Assembly: GCA_022747635.1 (NCBI GenBank)
Contig: JAKTNV010000067.1
Coordinates: 1,532,501 to 1,596,500, forward strand
DNA from: Hetaerina americana
Taxonomy: Eukaryota > Arthropoda > Insecta > Odonata > Calopterygidae
Length of the DNA stretch: 64,000 nt
Reading direction: 5' to 3'
A program made the position numbers and the translations under genes. The first letter of the stretch is position 1, and each line of letters opens with the position of its first letter. This document shows positions 21,791 to 33,241 of the stretch, one piece after another. The notes beneath the pieces are model-generated. The model saw nothing but the letters and a program-made list of their open reading frames with translations. It had not been told where the DNA came from and did no database searches.

Positions 21791-24440
21791 GGGGTGAATA
21801 TGGGGTGAGATGTTTTTTATTTATTTTCACGTATTTTTTAACGATTTTTTTCTCCACGGTGGTGGAAGGGTGTCTTTAGCGCGCGGGAGGAACGTAAGCA
21901 AACTCGTTTTGTTTTCTGGGCCGTTGGTGAAAAATGCGAAGGGGCGGATACGTTTTCTTTCGAGGGTTGTTTGGTGAATTGCGTGTATCGCGCCGGTGGA
22001 GGATTTTGGCTTTTTGGGGGAATCGTGAACCAATGGTTTTTGCTTTCGCATAACCTTTTGTCCTTCGCATTTTGGCATTACTGCCTTTAATATCCACGAA
22101 AGTCCACGCTTCCAAGGTTTTTTTCTCTACTCAACTGCCGGTGTTTTGTAATATCCTTTTATTTTCGGATTTCGACCGAAAACGTGATTCATCAAATGAG
22201 CCTGTCAGAGACAGATGTTCGCCTATGCTTTCTATTTTTCTGTGATGAGTGGCTTTCATGGGTGATTTATGTATCTTCACTTCTTATTCCTCAAGGCTCC
22301 ATTGTTGATTAAGATATGCTACATCAGTTTTAAACCCTGTGCATCATATGAGAGATTCGTTACAGAAAGGGTATCGATGTACCCAAAGTTATCCATGTGC
22401 AACCGTTCCAAAGGATAAGGTCGTTTTTATGTCGTAAAACGAATTATACGAGCGAATGATATCAGAGTAGAATATATGATATCATTGACCGAATCTTCAC
22501 TGACGTCGGTTGTGCGTCATGCAGATATGACACACGTTTGGGCCGAATGGAGGCTCAAGTGGAATTAGAGTTAACGGCATGTTGGTCAGTTTTAAAGTAT
22601 TTTTTGCGACCAGGGATGATCAGTAACCTTTCCGGAGCCCTGGGTGGAACAAGTTCTTTTGCCACAGCCTGGACTCAAAAAATGTTGTTCTATTTTTATA
22701 CTTAGGGGTCAAAGGCCTAGGTTCCTTCGGGAGGTGAAGGAGAAATAATGACTAGTTGGAATAACAGAATGCCTAATAGAGATAACTTCAGCCAACTAAT
22801 CTCGATGGCTACCAAGTTTCCTCACAGAATATGAAAAGAGATGCTCCTTTCATTAACCAAAAACATCCACAAGGGCGCTTCATTGCCTATCAGCTGTAGC
22901 TTCGTCCTCTTCATCTTCTTACTCTATCCCGACGACAATACTTGGGTGCAGCCAAGCAAGGGTGACGCACGTGATCCATAGCGATGAAGCAAATGCGGAG
23001 AGAAACAGGACGTCGGGAATCCTTTGAACCCCTCGAATCATGTATTTATGTTCCTTTCTTGATATTTTCGCGGAGTTTAATTAACGGAAGCAGTCCTTAT
23101 TTGGTTACCATGCGGAGAGGACTTCAGTCGCCGTATTCTTTCCGCCGGATGTGAGCTATAATTCCTTCACCTTGGCATTTTTTGACAAGAGTGGCCGTCT
23201 ATGCTGGGTTTACGTTCACCTTTCGTACTTAATCTAAAATAAAGCATTCGGCAAAGCCCTCAAGTACTAGTGATTGTAAAAATGACCTCATATGTAGTCT
23301 TCAAACTGAAGTCACTTTAATCACTTGAGAACTCACTTGGGGCCATTGAAGGAAATCTGCAGTCGAAAGGATAATCTCCGAGTTTCACGAATACGAGATA
23401 TCTTGGCAGTCTTTAAAGTTTTTGCTTACAAGCGAATTTATAATCCCGGAGATTAAGTTCGCAAACCAATGGTAAATTAGCCACTTAAAAATTTCATCCA
23501 CAAGGTACAATAATCTTGACTTATAAATTAAATCTTACCCTACCCGGAAAAACCAAACCTCTCCTTGAATGGTAAGATTTTCCATAAAAAGGAGTGTATA
23601 TATAGTTAATAATATTTCCTTTGGTTTTAATTAAAAATTGTAACTTTTCCGATGACAACGCCAACTTTAAAACTCGTGCAAATCATAAAGTGTCTAAATG
23701 AGCACCCGAAGAAGCCATAGATGTTCCGACTACACTCGTAGAGTGGTCTGACGACGTATTTCCCGCAGATGAAGGTCAATCGCGTCCGTCTTGCATATGA
23801 TGATAATGAGGGAAACGAAGTCTTCTAGACGGGCTTGCCTGCCTCCGTGCCTGATCTCGTTCCGTTGACGTTTCGGTAGCACAGGTAACAATTAAAATTA
23901 AGATTTAACGCGACGCCAGATTTAAAATTGCGATCCTTTGACCTTCCAAAGGCCGCGGAAACGTTTCCATTCAAAACATGAATCAGGTTCAAACGTCAGA
24001 ATTGGCAAATCATGAATCACTTGAGAAAATGCTTTGCGTTTCCTCGCGCGGGAAAAAATAATCATCTTTTAATTACACGCTGCCCGTGAATTCATTTATG
24101 AAACCAAGGAGTTTCAGAACTTATTTTAGTCATAAAATATCAAAAATGTATCCGGTACATGTACAATTGACGGAAGAAAACGCATGGTGGTTGGATCTCG
24201 GATGTTCGACGGTCCTTGAGAACTGATGAACGTGAGCGAATCGCTGTAAATGAATATGAAGCGATATAAAATGCACCTCATGTGCGCTGCGCCTTAGGAA
24301 ACCGTAATAAATTACCCACTATATTAGTGGAGTAGCCATCATTCTGTCCAGGGAGTTTAGACTCAAGCAAATGGTGGAGTGCATGCGAGCGGGCCAGAGT
24401 GAGCTCAATGATGGCGCGACTCTCTTATAAAGTAAATGCG
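21791..24440. other. Unannotated segment
   Basis: About 2.6 kb without a credible open frame, terminal repeats or tandem array. A CpG-containing patch lies around 21840-22120. Nothing else supportable seen. Confidence 0.35.
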
Positions 24441-25640
24441 CATCGCGGATTAGTAATGCGCTCCCGTCGCCACGGCAACCCTCCCGTTTTATTTTTTTAT
24501 TTCTGACACCTCTCCGCCCTCTCCCCTCCCCCTCTCAGGCCGCCCGTCCAGGGCATTCTTCTCTCGGGGTCCCTGCACTTTGTTCTCAAAATCCAGGTCA
24601 CCTGGGTCACCCCCTTCCCGTGCACAACCAATCTTTCTTTTATAAGTCGCTCCAGATCTGCTTACAGTCACATCCCGTCCCCAAGATGCATTGCTTTCCC
24701 GAGGGAAAAACTCGGGGCAGAAAAGGGATAGTCCGGGTGAGGGAAGAGCGGAGGGAGGGTGGGATGCTTTTTTCTTTACTGGGAGAATGGGGTAAAAATC
24801 CTCCCCCTTCCCACCCTCCCCTCTCTCAACCCCAACACACACACCTTTCCCACCCTCCCCATCTCTTCCAACCTCCTTAGCCAACCGACCGTGCGTCTTG
24901 TAAAATAATCGTCTACATCGCCGGCAAAATTTATACTCTTCTTTATATCCACATAAGCGATCGTTTATCACGCGGATTTCCCGAGGTGCATCGCGATGCG
25001 ACGCTGTTAATTTTCGAAACGTCTCGCGAAACCCGGGGGATTACATCGAGTACGACACGCGGATACTAACTCTCAGCACTGTGAAGCGGATGGGGCGTGC
25101 GTCGCTTCCCTGTCACACTACTGACATCCGCTTTGTCCGCGCCATCTCCCCTTCCCTCCCCCCCCCTTCCCCCCACACACGCACACTACTACGCAGAGTG
25201 TATGCCGCGTCGGAAAATGGGAGTAAGCTTCCTTGCCGTTTCTTTGTTGACCGTGTGTTCCCGAGGCACTTTTGCTCGGAAAGTCTCGGCGTCGAGGTAA
25301 AATGGTCGTTAGTTGTTTTTTTTCTATCTCTCACTCGCTCTCTTTCTCGCCACTCCGGGAGAGTTCGTGCCGTCGCTTTTGCCTTAAATCGCGCGGGTAT
25401 TTATGGAAGATCCTTCGGATGGAGGCTGGTGGGGAAAGGATGGAGAAAAAAATTGAAAGTTCCATCCGCGGAATCGCCCCGATGCACCATGGGAGCATAA
25501 CATTGGGCTCATTGGTTTCTCAACCTTGCGGTGCGCGCATGTCGTCGTGGTCTCCTTGGCGCGTCAAATGCGCCAGGCACCTCCCTGCCCATCGCTGCCG
25601 CCTCGTTTCCGCGCGATGGGGATGGTCAACTTGCCCATGT
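24440..25640. other. GC/CpG-rich island
   Basis: CpG-rich, with C/T runs at 24510-24540, 24800-24880 and 25140-25190. Frames such as 25081-25500 and 25272-25766 overlap each other and resemble no family. A CpG-island promoter is possible; no exon is supported. Confidence 0.45.
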
Positions 25641-25853
25641 AGTTACATATATATGAGAGGTTGGGAACCTGTGCCTCGGTGTTACAAATCAATGCATTTG
25701 TCTGCGCGCTCAGATTGTGCACTCCGTGGGGAGAAACAGTGCACCAAAAAGAAATTGAGAGAGTGAAGAATGGGCGGGTGCATTCATTTTTCTTTGGTGC
25801 TGTTTTGCAAAATTTTTTTTGCGTGATTTCTCATGATATCAGACTTGCGCTTT

Positions 25854-26467
25854 CTACATCTACATCTACTTAATACCCCGCAAGCCGCCGCAAGGGCGTG
25901 TGGCGGGCGGTGCTTGGACACCACCCGTAAATTAGAAAAGAAAAAGAAAAAAAAACCCCATGCAATAACGACAAAATCATATATAAAAAAACATGGCATA
26001 CATTCATGCATGAACACTTACACCCCACACACATGCAAACACTCAAACTACCAACTAACATACACATGCACCTGAAAGTATACCTAACATCTCTATAGTG
26101 TTTAATTTTGTTCCGACTAGTAAATTCAACGTTTTTAATATTTCTAAAGTGACTTCGGTTTCTTGCTATTATGATTACTGATTGTTCGGGGAAAGAATGA
26201 GTATTTGTATCTATCTGTCCTGGAATCTATCTCCCTTATTTTATCTTTGTGGTCTAATCTACCTAAGTAGTGTGGGGCCATTATAATCCCTTCAGTGTCA
26301 TCGTTAAACTCGTTTGTTCTGAACCTTTCTAAAAGTCCAAGCCTCGCTTGTTGTCTCCGCACTTCAAGTGGCTCCCAGCCTAATTCCCCTAAGAGATCTG
26401 TCACACTTGTGTTTTTATCATAACAATTTTTAACGAATCTAGCGGATTTTCTCTGGACTTTATCTAA
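25854..26467 (-). mobile_element. CR1-like fragment, copy 5 (3' end)
   Basis: TGTAGA-type 3' end, 3' UTR and the last part of ORF2, with 26144-26404 coding the C-terminal region (LGWEPLEVRRQQARLGLLE visible). 5'-truncated at 26467. Its sequence is closest to copies 1 and 2, with a few substitutions. Confidence 0.87.
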
Positions 26468-27027
26468 TATAGATTTAAGATGGATAGATATCTAAGATAG
26501 CTTTAGATATACATATCAATTAAGCGCCTGGTAATAAACCCATTTACCCTGTGGATGGTTCCGAAAACAAGCGAATAACATAATACGTGTATCGGTTGCA
26601 GTTAAGAATTGATAATATTCGGAGGAGTGACTGCGTTGAAGAACGAACGTTTGGAAGTATGTGAGTGTTGCCGTTGCAAAGTGTATGTAACTGCTACCGG
26701 TGTAAGTGTAATTCAAATATCAAAGGACGACATATTCCATACCAATGATAATGTTGCGACCTATTTCCTTTGTTATCGTAGGTAGCTCACCCTCCCCTCT
26801 TATTTCCTTCGACATGTCCAACAAGAGGATTAATTTATCGCGCATCTTTGATGATGTCACTATCTTTAATATTATTACATATGATAAACCCAAACTGATA
26901 TATGTTAAATGCTTATCTACGTACAACATATGTCATATTTGTCAAACTTTAGTGAGATACTGAATTTAAAATGTTATCTTAGTTTGTTTTTTCAATTTTG
27001 TGAAACCGTTTTTTCTTCATCATCATA
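26468..27027. other. Unannotated AT-rich DNA
   Basis: No gene or repeat recognised. It ends at the TA target site (27026-27027) of the mariner element. Confidence 0.35.
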
Positions 27028-28345
27028 CAGGGTCGCACACAAAAGTGGTAGGACTGATTTTTTTTACAAGAATTTTATTGACGATATACTTACATCGACT
27101 AATTAATCTTCAAAGTATGCTCCTTGAGCTGCTACACACTTAGTATAACGTTGCTCCCATTCCCCGTACGCCCGCTGGAAATTTTATTTGGGGATGCCGT
27201 TGATGACCCTCGTCGAAGCCTCTTGAACGGCCTTTATCGAGTCAAAACGTCGTCCCTTGAGCTGTCTTTTCATCAGGGGGAAGACGAAGACGTCTGGTGG
27301 TGCCAGATCGGGAGAATAGGGCGGGTGCGGCAACGTGGCAACGCCGTATTTGGCCAGGAGCTGTCTGACGACGAGCGCGCCATGGCACGGCGCGTTGTCA
27401 TGATGAAGCACCCAGCAGTTTGCGATGGCCGGTCGGACTCTTTTCACGCGATCTCGGAGGCGGGTGAGCACCTGCACGTGAAAGTTCGCATTCACAATCT
27501 CCCCTGGTGGGACAAAATCCTTGTGAACCACTCCATGACGGTCGAAAAACACAATCAACATCGTTTTGATTTTTGATTTGCTCATGCGAGCCTTTTTTGG
27601 ACGTGGGGACGCGGAAGTGTGCCATTCCGCAGATTGTCTTTTCGTTTCAGGGTCATATTGAAAAACCCATGTTTCATCACCAGTTATCACATTGTCCACA
27701 CAATTTTCATCTCGGTGCAAATTGGCTAACACTTCTTCGGAAATGCGCACACGCGTTGCCTGTTGGTCGACACTCAGAATTTTCGGCACCATCTTGGCGC
27801 ACACCTTGCGCGTGGCCAAATCCTGTGAAATAATGCGTTGGACGTTGGATGCAGACAGACCCAACTGGTCTGCAATTTCTTCACTGGTTAAGCGTCGGTC
27901 TATGTACAGTAGTGTCCTCACTCTGTCCACATTGGTGTCGGTTCTTGCCGTCGACGGCCGTCCGGAGCGATGGTCGTCTTCAACGAGCTCCCTACTCCCT
28001 TTAAACAACTTGTGCCACTCAAATACTGTGGAGCGGCTTAAGGCAGTGTCCCCATAAGCCTGCTTGATCATATCGAGGGTCTCCATTGCCGTCTTCCCGA
28101 GTTTCGCACAAAACTTCACGGAATAACGTTGCTCTAAATTCAGATTCATTTTGTTTTTCGACGCGGACAAAAAATTTGCTTCACTAAAAACGGTGTCCTC
28201 ACTCAACGACAGCCCACAGGCGACTGAGGTTGATGTTGGTCTGTTGCTAAGAGCCCCCTCCAACTTACCCTGCCAGGTAGACCCCCCTCCACCGCTCCGT
28301 TCGCGCCAGAGAAAATCAGTCCTACCACTTTTGGGTGCAACCCTG
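27028..28345 (-). mobile_element. Near-intact mariner transposon (family 1)
   Basis: A 1318-bp element with matching terminal inverted repeats of about 34 bp (27028-27061 and 28312-28345, two visible mismatches). It is flanked by TA on both sides (27026-27027 and 28346-28347). Size, ends and target duplication are those of mariner elements. It contains one transposase frame broken only by a late nonsense codon, so it is the youngest-looking DNA transposon here. Confidence 0.93.
27103..28149 (-). pseudogene. Mariner transposase, one nonsense codon
   Basis: Cut-and-paste transposase; binds the element's ends, excises it and inserts at TA. Start chosen at the ATG at 28149 (MNLNLEQRYSVKFC); the frame upstream runs into the terminal repeat. 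The 348-codon frame shows an N-terminal helix-turn-helix region (VFEWHKLFKGSRELVEDDHR), the WVPKIL-like linker as MVPKILS, and the DDD catalytic triad. The triad is ITGDETW, HHDNAP and SPDLAPPD, with exactly 34 residues between the second and third Asp, the mariner D34D signature. A TAA at 27184-27186 truncates the protein to 321 residues; 26 codons ending in AYFED follow in the same frame to the normal stop. Probably inactive. Confidence 0.92.
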
Positions 28346-28720
28346 TACATGTTTTTGAATGAATTCTCTCTTGATGGTTAAATACTTTTACTTTTAAATA
28401 TTTAAACAATTAAATGTCAATGTGGATAATAATTCAATGGCGGGTGCAAAATCCCATTTTCCATCATTTAAAAATTGTTGTTTGCCGACATTTGTCGCCG
28501 CTGCACGCTGCCTATCAGTGTTTTTATTGCTAGAAACCAATCACTTTTTTTTGTCTATTATTGTGATTCACTTTGAACAAATTTTTTCCTGATGTTGCGC
28601 ATTTTATGTAGATATCGAAGATTGTTTCCTGGTGTGATTTCCGCATGCATGCATGCGATGCTGGTTTTTCTCCAATCGCTTCCAATCTTTTCCCACACAG
28701 GTGAGCCACACGTCCACGAC
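28346..28720. other. Unannotated segment
   Basis: Nothing supportable seen between the mariner target site and the next GC-rich patch. Confidence 0.35.
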
Positions 28721-29260
28721 TCCGAGCAAACAAACACCTGTGATTTCCCACACCCTCCCGAGCGATCCACGCCGATTTTCAACTCGAGGAAAACAAATAC
28801 GCCACGTCGCGTGAGTTTGAAACGCCCACTTTCCTCCTATTCACCCCCCCCCCTTCCCCCGTTTCCCATGTCAATTTGTCGGCTTTTCCCCCTGCCCGTT
28901 TTCCATTTCCCTCCGAGAACCCAAGGGGGCGGGGTCATAAATTGCCGTCCCCGCCGTCTCGATGATGTGGCCGCATCACCCGTCCGATGGCGATGATGAG
29001 GGAACGGCAGACGAGGGGGAAGCGCACCCACGGCGTCCGCCGCGTGCGGAGGAACGCAAAGTGCGCTAGAGACCCGCACCCACGGCGTCGCACGGGCAAG
29101 GCGGGTGTTGCACGCGCATGTCGCCCCTCGGTTGTTTTCCTCAAGGGGTGCGCTGGCTCTCTCCTGCCATCGTCAAGGCCGACCCGCTGCACGTCCTAAA
29201 ATTACGTATCATGTGATGTCATTTAAGGCTTCATGTTACCCCCCTCCGCTGTTACCATCC
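28720..29260. other. GC/CpG-rich island
   Basis: Short CpG-rich block with a C run at 28845-28860 and dense CpG at 28930-29110. Frames on both strands are Arg/Pro-rich and compositional. Confidence 0.4.
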
Positions 29261-30670
29261 GCAATTTAAAACACCATCACAGGACCATGCTTATCTGCGA
29301 TATAGAATCGATGTGTATTCAACGGATACCTGTTTTGCAAAAGCAAACGAAAAAAATTTTAATTTAAGTTTGCCAAAAGCGTTTTTCATTATGGTGTCGT
29401 GTTTGCAATGAAAAGTAGAGCCGGTTGAAAGACTAACGGCAAAGTTTGAAATACGGCGGGCGAGGACATGACTTTGGATAAGGGAATTACGGAAAAGGTA
29501 GGTTGAGGACAGTTTGAAAGATATAGGATATTAGGTTCAATATAGAAGGAAAACAAAAAGGTGAGTGGGGTCGAGGAAGGAATATAATTTTTTTTTATTA
29601 TTAAAATAGGTAAAAGTAATTAAAAACTGAAAAACAAATGATGAAGTACAAACAAGGGGAATGTCTCGTGCTATAAAGAAGTTAATCGCCATCTAAGATC
29701 TTCCAAACTCCTTTGTCTTCCACATTTACTAGTCGCTAGAATACGAATGCCTAAACGACCTGAAATATTAGCGGAACTGGAATGAAAAAAGTGATTTGAA
29801 AAACCACTTATTTATTTGAAAAGAAATAAACATTTCGAAATTCTTATTATAGGTATATAAATTCTTAAATTATTCTGAAACGTCGGTTCCATTAGCGAGT
29901 ATTTGCGCAATAGTCTTCTTAGTTGATGAAGGATAATTGAAAATGGAATTTTTTTCTTCATAAACAAAGGCTGAAATAATGCTATAATAAATCTTACCTA
30001 AGATCCGTCCTGAAACCTCTCCATTCTCATAACTGGAAACACCCGCATTAACTCCACTCACCTCGAAAGACTTGGGTAATTATATTATATTGGTATAAGG
30101 ACAGCCTCATAAAAGGGCATAAAAGGGTGCCATATAGGGCGTCGAAGGGTGTTATAACTTAAGGTCACTTGCAGCGAATATTGGAAGTAACGAGAAATGA
30201 CAATCATTGTGTGCTTGGTGCAATGCTTGTTGTTAAATGGTAAACAATGGCGGAAGTATGCGTATTTTGATTGTGAATATTGTTGGAATTCTGAAAAATA
30301 ATGAGTTCTGATCGATACTATGAACACAGTATTGGTAGAATATATTAGTTTATGCATTGTAAAATATTCAGGAAAATTCCCCGGTTTTGTTATGAGAGGA
30401 GAGAGCGTGACGGGTATTTAGGAGAACTTCGTAAGGAGTCACTTGGTTGACGAAGAGAGCAGACAAGTCTTGGACATTTGGGAAGGTGCCGGGTACGTAG
30501 GCTTTCTTGAAACACGGAGGGCATTATTATGACACTAAATTACATTTGTACATTTGAGGACCGGAATAAAATATGAGAGATAAACATCGAGAAATTCTAG
30601 TGCTCTTTCTTCCCTCGCGCCAAGCGCAATCATAACCAAATCGAGCAAAAGCACCCGAATATGTGATGGT
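29261..30670. other. Unannotated AT-rich DNA
   Basis: Short frames only; no repeat boundary or RNA gene recognised. Confidence 0.35.
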
Positions 30671-30671
30671 T

Positions 30672-30965
30672 CAGAGGGGGATCGGGATGTTGCGGTGGCT
30701 GCCGTACAGGCTTCCCATCCCGGGTTCGTCGAAAATTTTTCAGAAGTATCTCGATCCCTACTTGAGGTGCTTTGTGGAGGTCACTTTGAGTGAGTACGCC
30801 GTCCGTCGGATGGGACGTTAAGCTACCGACCCCTTGGCGCCAATCGTTAAGAGTAGGCTAATGCCGACGCCGGGCTCACCCTTTGCCATCCATCCCTAAT
30901 GGCGCAAATGACCTCAGCTGTCGGTTGCCTGCTAGAAATACTACTACCGCTACCGAATATGTTCA
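30672..30965 (+). repeat. SINE-2, plus copy
   Basis: A tRNA-like head (box B near CGGGTTCGTCG) is followed by a body with CCGTCCGTCGGATGGGACGT and GACGCCGGGCTCACCC. The same body occurs in reverse orientation at 31955-32185, and the copy ends in a short simple tail. The pair defines a SINE family distinct from SINE-1. Confidence 0.65.
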
Positions 30966-31099
30966 CTTAAAACGAAACATTCAATGAATCATTTAGTTAA
31001 TTTGAATGTAGGCCTGTTTGCGTGTACGTTTATCAGTGTTTTTATAAATGGGCTAATATATATTAAAAAGCATTGAAGGACTGAGGGTTGAATGCATGG

Positions 31100-31170
31100 C
31101 TGGTGCCCCATCACCCCATACCACGCGCCCTTGCGGCGGCTTGCGAGCTATTTTGCAGATGTAGATGAAT
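31100..31170 (+). repeat. Degenerate CR1 3'-end fragment, copy 6
   Basis: The segment 31124-31168 reads like the CR1 3' end: CGCGCCCTTGCGGCGGCTTG, a diverged GTATTAAG region, then GCAGATGTAGATG. It is short and diverged; the rest of the element is absent. Confidence 0.6.
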
Positions 31171-31954
31171 ATTTAAAATGAAAGGTTAATTCGTTTGCAT
31201 GAAAACTAGATGACCTTCAATATTCTATTATTGATTTCGTTATCCTAAAAACATCGCATCGATTCAGCACGGCAGGGCTGATTTTTATGAACAAATTTCG
31301 CAGAAAGTATGAGCTTCTGCAGAGAAAATGATTCAAGTGGGGGTTAAATCTAGCTGACGTGTGTGGGGTGGACAAGTGAGCTGTGAATTACTCAACGGAA
31401 GATCGCGGCTTTGGATCCGGGCGGGGCTTCTCAGCAATCCCAATTGAAATGGAAAAAAACACTATTTTTATGAATGGCGTAACCTCGTGGGGAACCGTAT
31501 GAGAAGGTTCAGGGAAATGGAATGAAACTCCCACTCTGTGCATGCGTGATGCACACCTTAGGATGCCTGATTTCACCCTTCAAAACAACCACTCCGATTG
31601 AATAATGTAGACCTCTTCGTGCTTTGATTCAGGGAGCCAATTGAGGCCCATGGAAAGGTGAGATACATATGGCCAGGATTTCTCAATCTCGAGCGCCGTT
31701 GATCAGTCCTTAAGGTTTGAACTGGGCAACCTTTTCTCCGAACATAGGGCCAGTCGTCGTAAACTCTCCTGTCCGCTGGAGCTGGTCCTGGAGCTGGAGG
31801 ATGCACCGGGGGCCTTTCGTTAAAAGGTACCTCCGAGCCTCAGCCACTACGAGTAATAGTTCTTAGGGGAGACGACCGACAGGCAGGGTTATTTGCACCT
31901 TTAGGTGATTTGGTGGGGGTAGGATGTACAGGGAATGAAAGAAGGGTGGAGAGA
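31171..31954. other. Unannotated segment
   Basis: No gene recognised between the CR1 scrap and the minus SINE-2 copy. Confidence 0.35.
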
Positions 31955-32185
31955 AACCCGGCTTCGCCATCAGCGTGCGCCTAAAGATAAGCGCCAAGGA
32001 GTCACAATTTAATGTCCCATCCGATGGACGGCATACTCTACACTAATTTCTCTCCATATGATACCCCCGATAGGGATCAGGATAATACTGAATAATCCTG
32101 CCACCTCTGGCATTCGAACCCTTGCCATAGGGCTGGGAAATAAGTAAGTAACCTAGCCACCGCGCCACCCCGACCCCCCAATATG
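31955..32185 (-). repeat. SINE-2, minus copy
   Basis: Read on the minus strand, a tRNA-like head occurs at 32185 to about 32105 with box A GTGGCGCGGTGGCTAGGTTA and box B GGGTTCGAATGCC. The body follows with CCGTCCATCGGATGGGACAT, shared with 30672-30965. Confidence 0.68.
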
Positions 32186-32959
32186 ATTATATTCCTGCTC
32201 TTTATACTAATCTACCCATGTGCATATTGTTTCTAAGCATACTTCTACCACTAAGCATACCTCTTCTACTAAGCATGGGTTACTGTGGGAAAAAAAATAC
32301 GCCTCATTTACATAAAATCTACCCTGAAATTTATTTTATATTATAATCAATAAGGAGATAGCGTACATCAACTTACAATCTCTAGCTACAACTTTTTAAA
32401 GCAATGTTTCTACGCGTCATTTGGTTAAAGTATATTGAGTTTAAGAATGATTTTTGCATAAATCATATGATTCTATTGCGATCGTTGGAATAAATAAGTG
32501 TACCACCCCAAGGGCTAATGTTTATTACTAAATAGAAAAAACGTCGTTATAATACTATTTTCAGTAATATACCTTTGAGATACTCGTACGCGAACACTTG
32601 AGTGAAATGCAACCACCTTTAAAAGGGCATTAAAGTGCGTGGCTTCTCAATCGATAAAATCGGATATAATTCGGGAATAAGCCAACTTCCTCGAAAATCC
32701 GGGAAGGAGCTGTAAAAACGGTGCCGATTTCTTTTAAAGAACTTGCGAATTCAATAGAAAAATCGAGAATATGATGCGGTAATTCCTAATGGTAACGTCT
32801 CGTTAAGTTGTGAAATCTGTTCGTATTAGTCAGAGGCCATCGTGCATGAAAGCCCTCGAAAAAAGGAAATATATGGTTTCGAACCAAATTAGAGATACTG
32901 TTGCCACGCAAAGCAATATGACAAAATCTTCATAAAAAATACCTAATCAGTATGTATGG

Positions 32960-32960
<1 letters not shown>
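32186..32960. other. Unannotated AT-rich DNA
   Basis: Nothing supportable seen. Confidence 0.35.
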
Positions 32961-32965
<5 letters not shown>

Positions 32966-33037
<72 letters not shown>

Positions 33038-33185
33038 GGATTGTTTCCGTTGATATATACGAAGACGGATTGTTTCCGTCGAAATATCAAGAAATAACGT
33101 GTGAGTGTTCTTCTTTTTTTGTGTTTCTATATTGTGTGTTACTGTGTATTGTACTATTCGGCACTTCCGTGTTACGTCTACGAAA

Positions 33186-33237
<52 letters not shown>
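32966..33237. repeat. Two (TA)n arrays flanking a short spacer
   Basis: (TA)n at about 32966-33034 and 33189-33237. The 154-bp spacer carries a 29-bp-period direct duplication around GACGGATTGTTTCCGT (33036-33051 and 33065-33080). That unit is itself a small hairpin (GACGG...CCGTC in the second copy). The right array directly abuts the 5' end of RTE copy R-2. Confidence 0.85.

Positions 33238-33241
<4 letters not shown>

Noticed and set aside
23840..23900. Hammerhead-like core from CCGAAACGTCAACGG on the minus strand
   Set aside because: The GAAAC-GTC part resembles Penelope motifs, but no paired stem or CTGANGA precedes it.
25081..25766. Overlapping frames in the 25-kb GC island as a host exon
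   Set aside because: Two frames compete, no family resemblance, and no supported splice sites.
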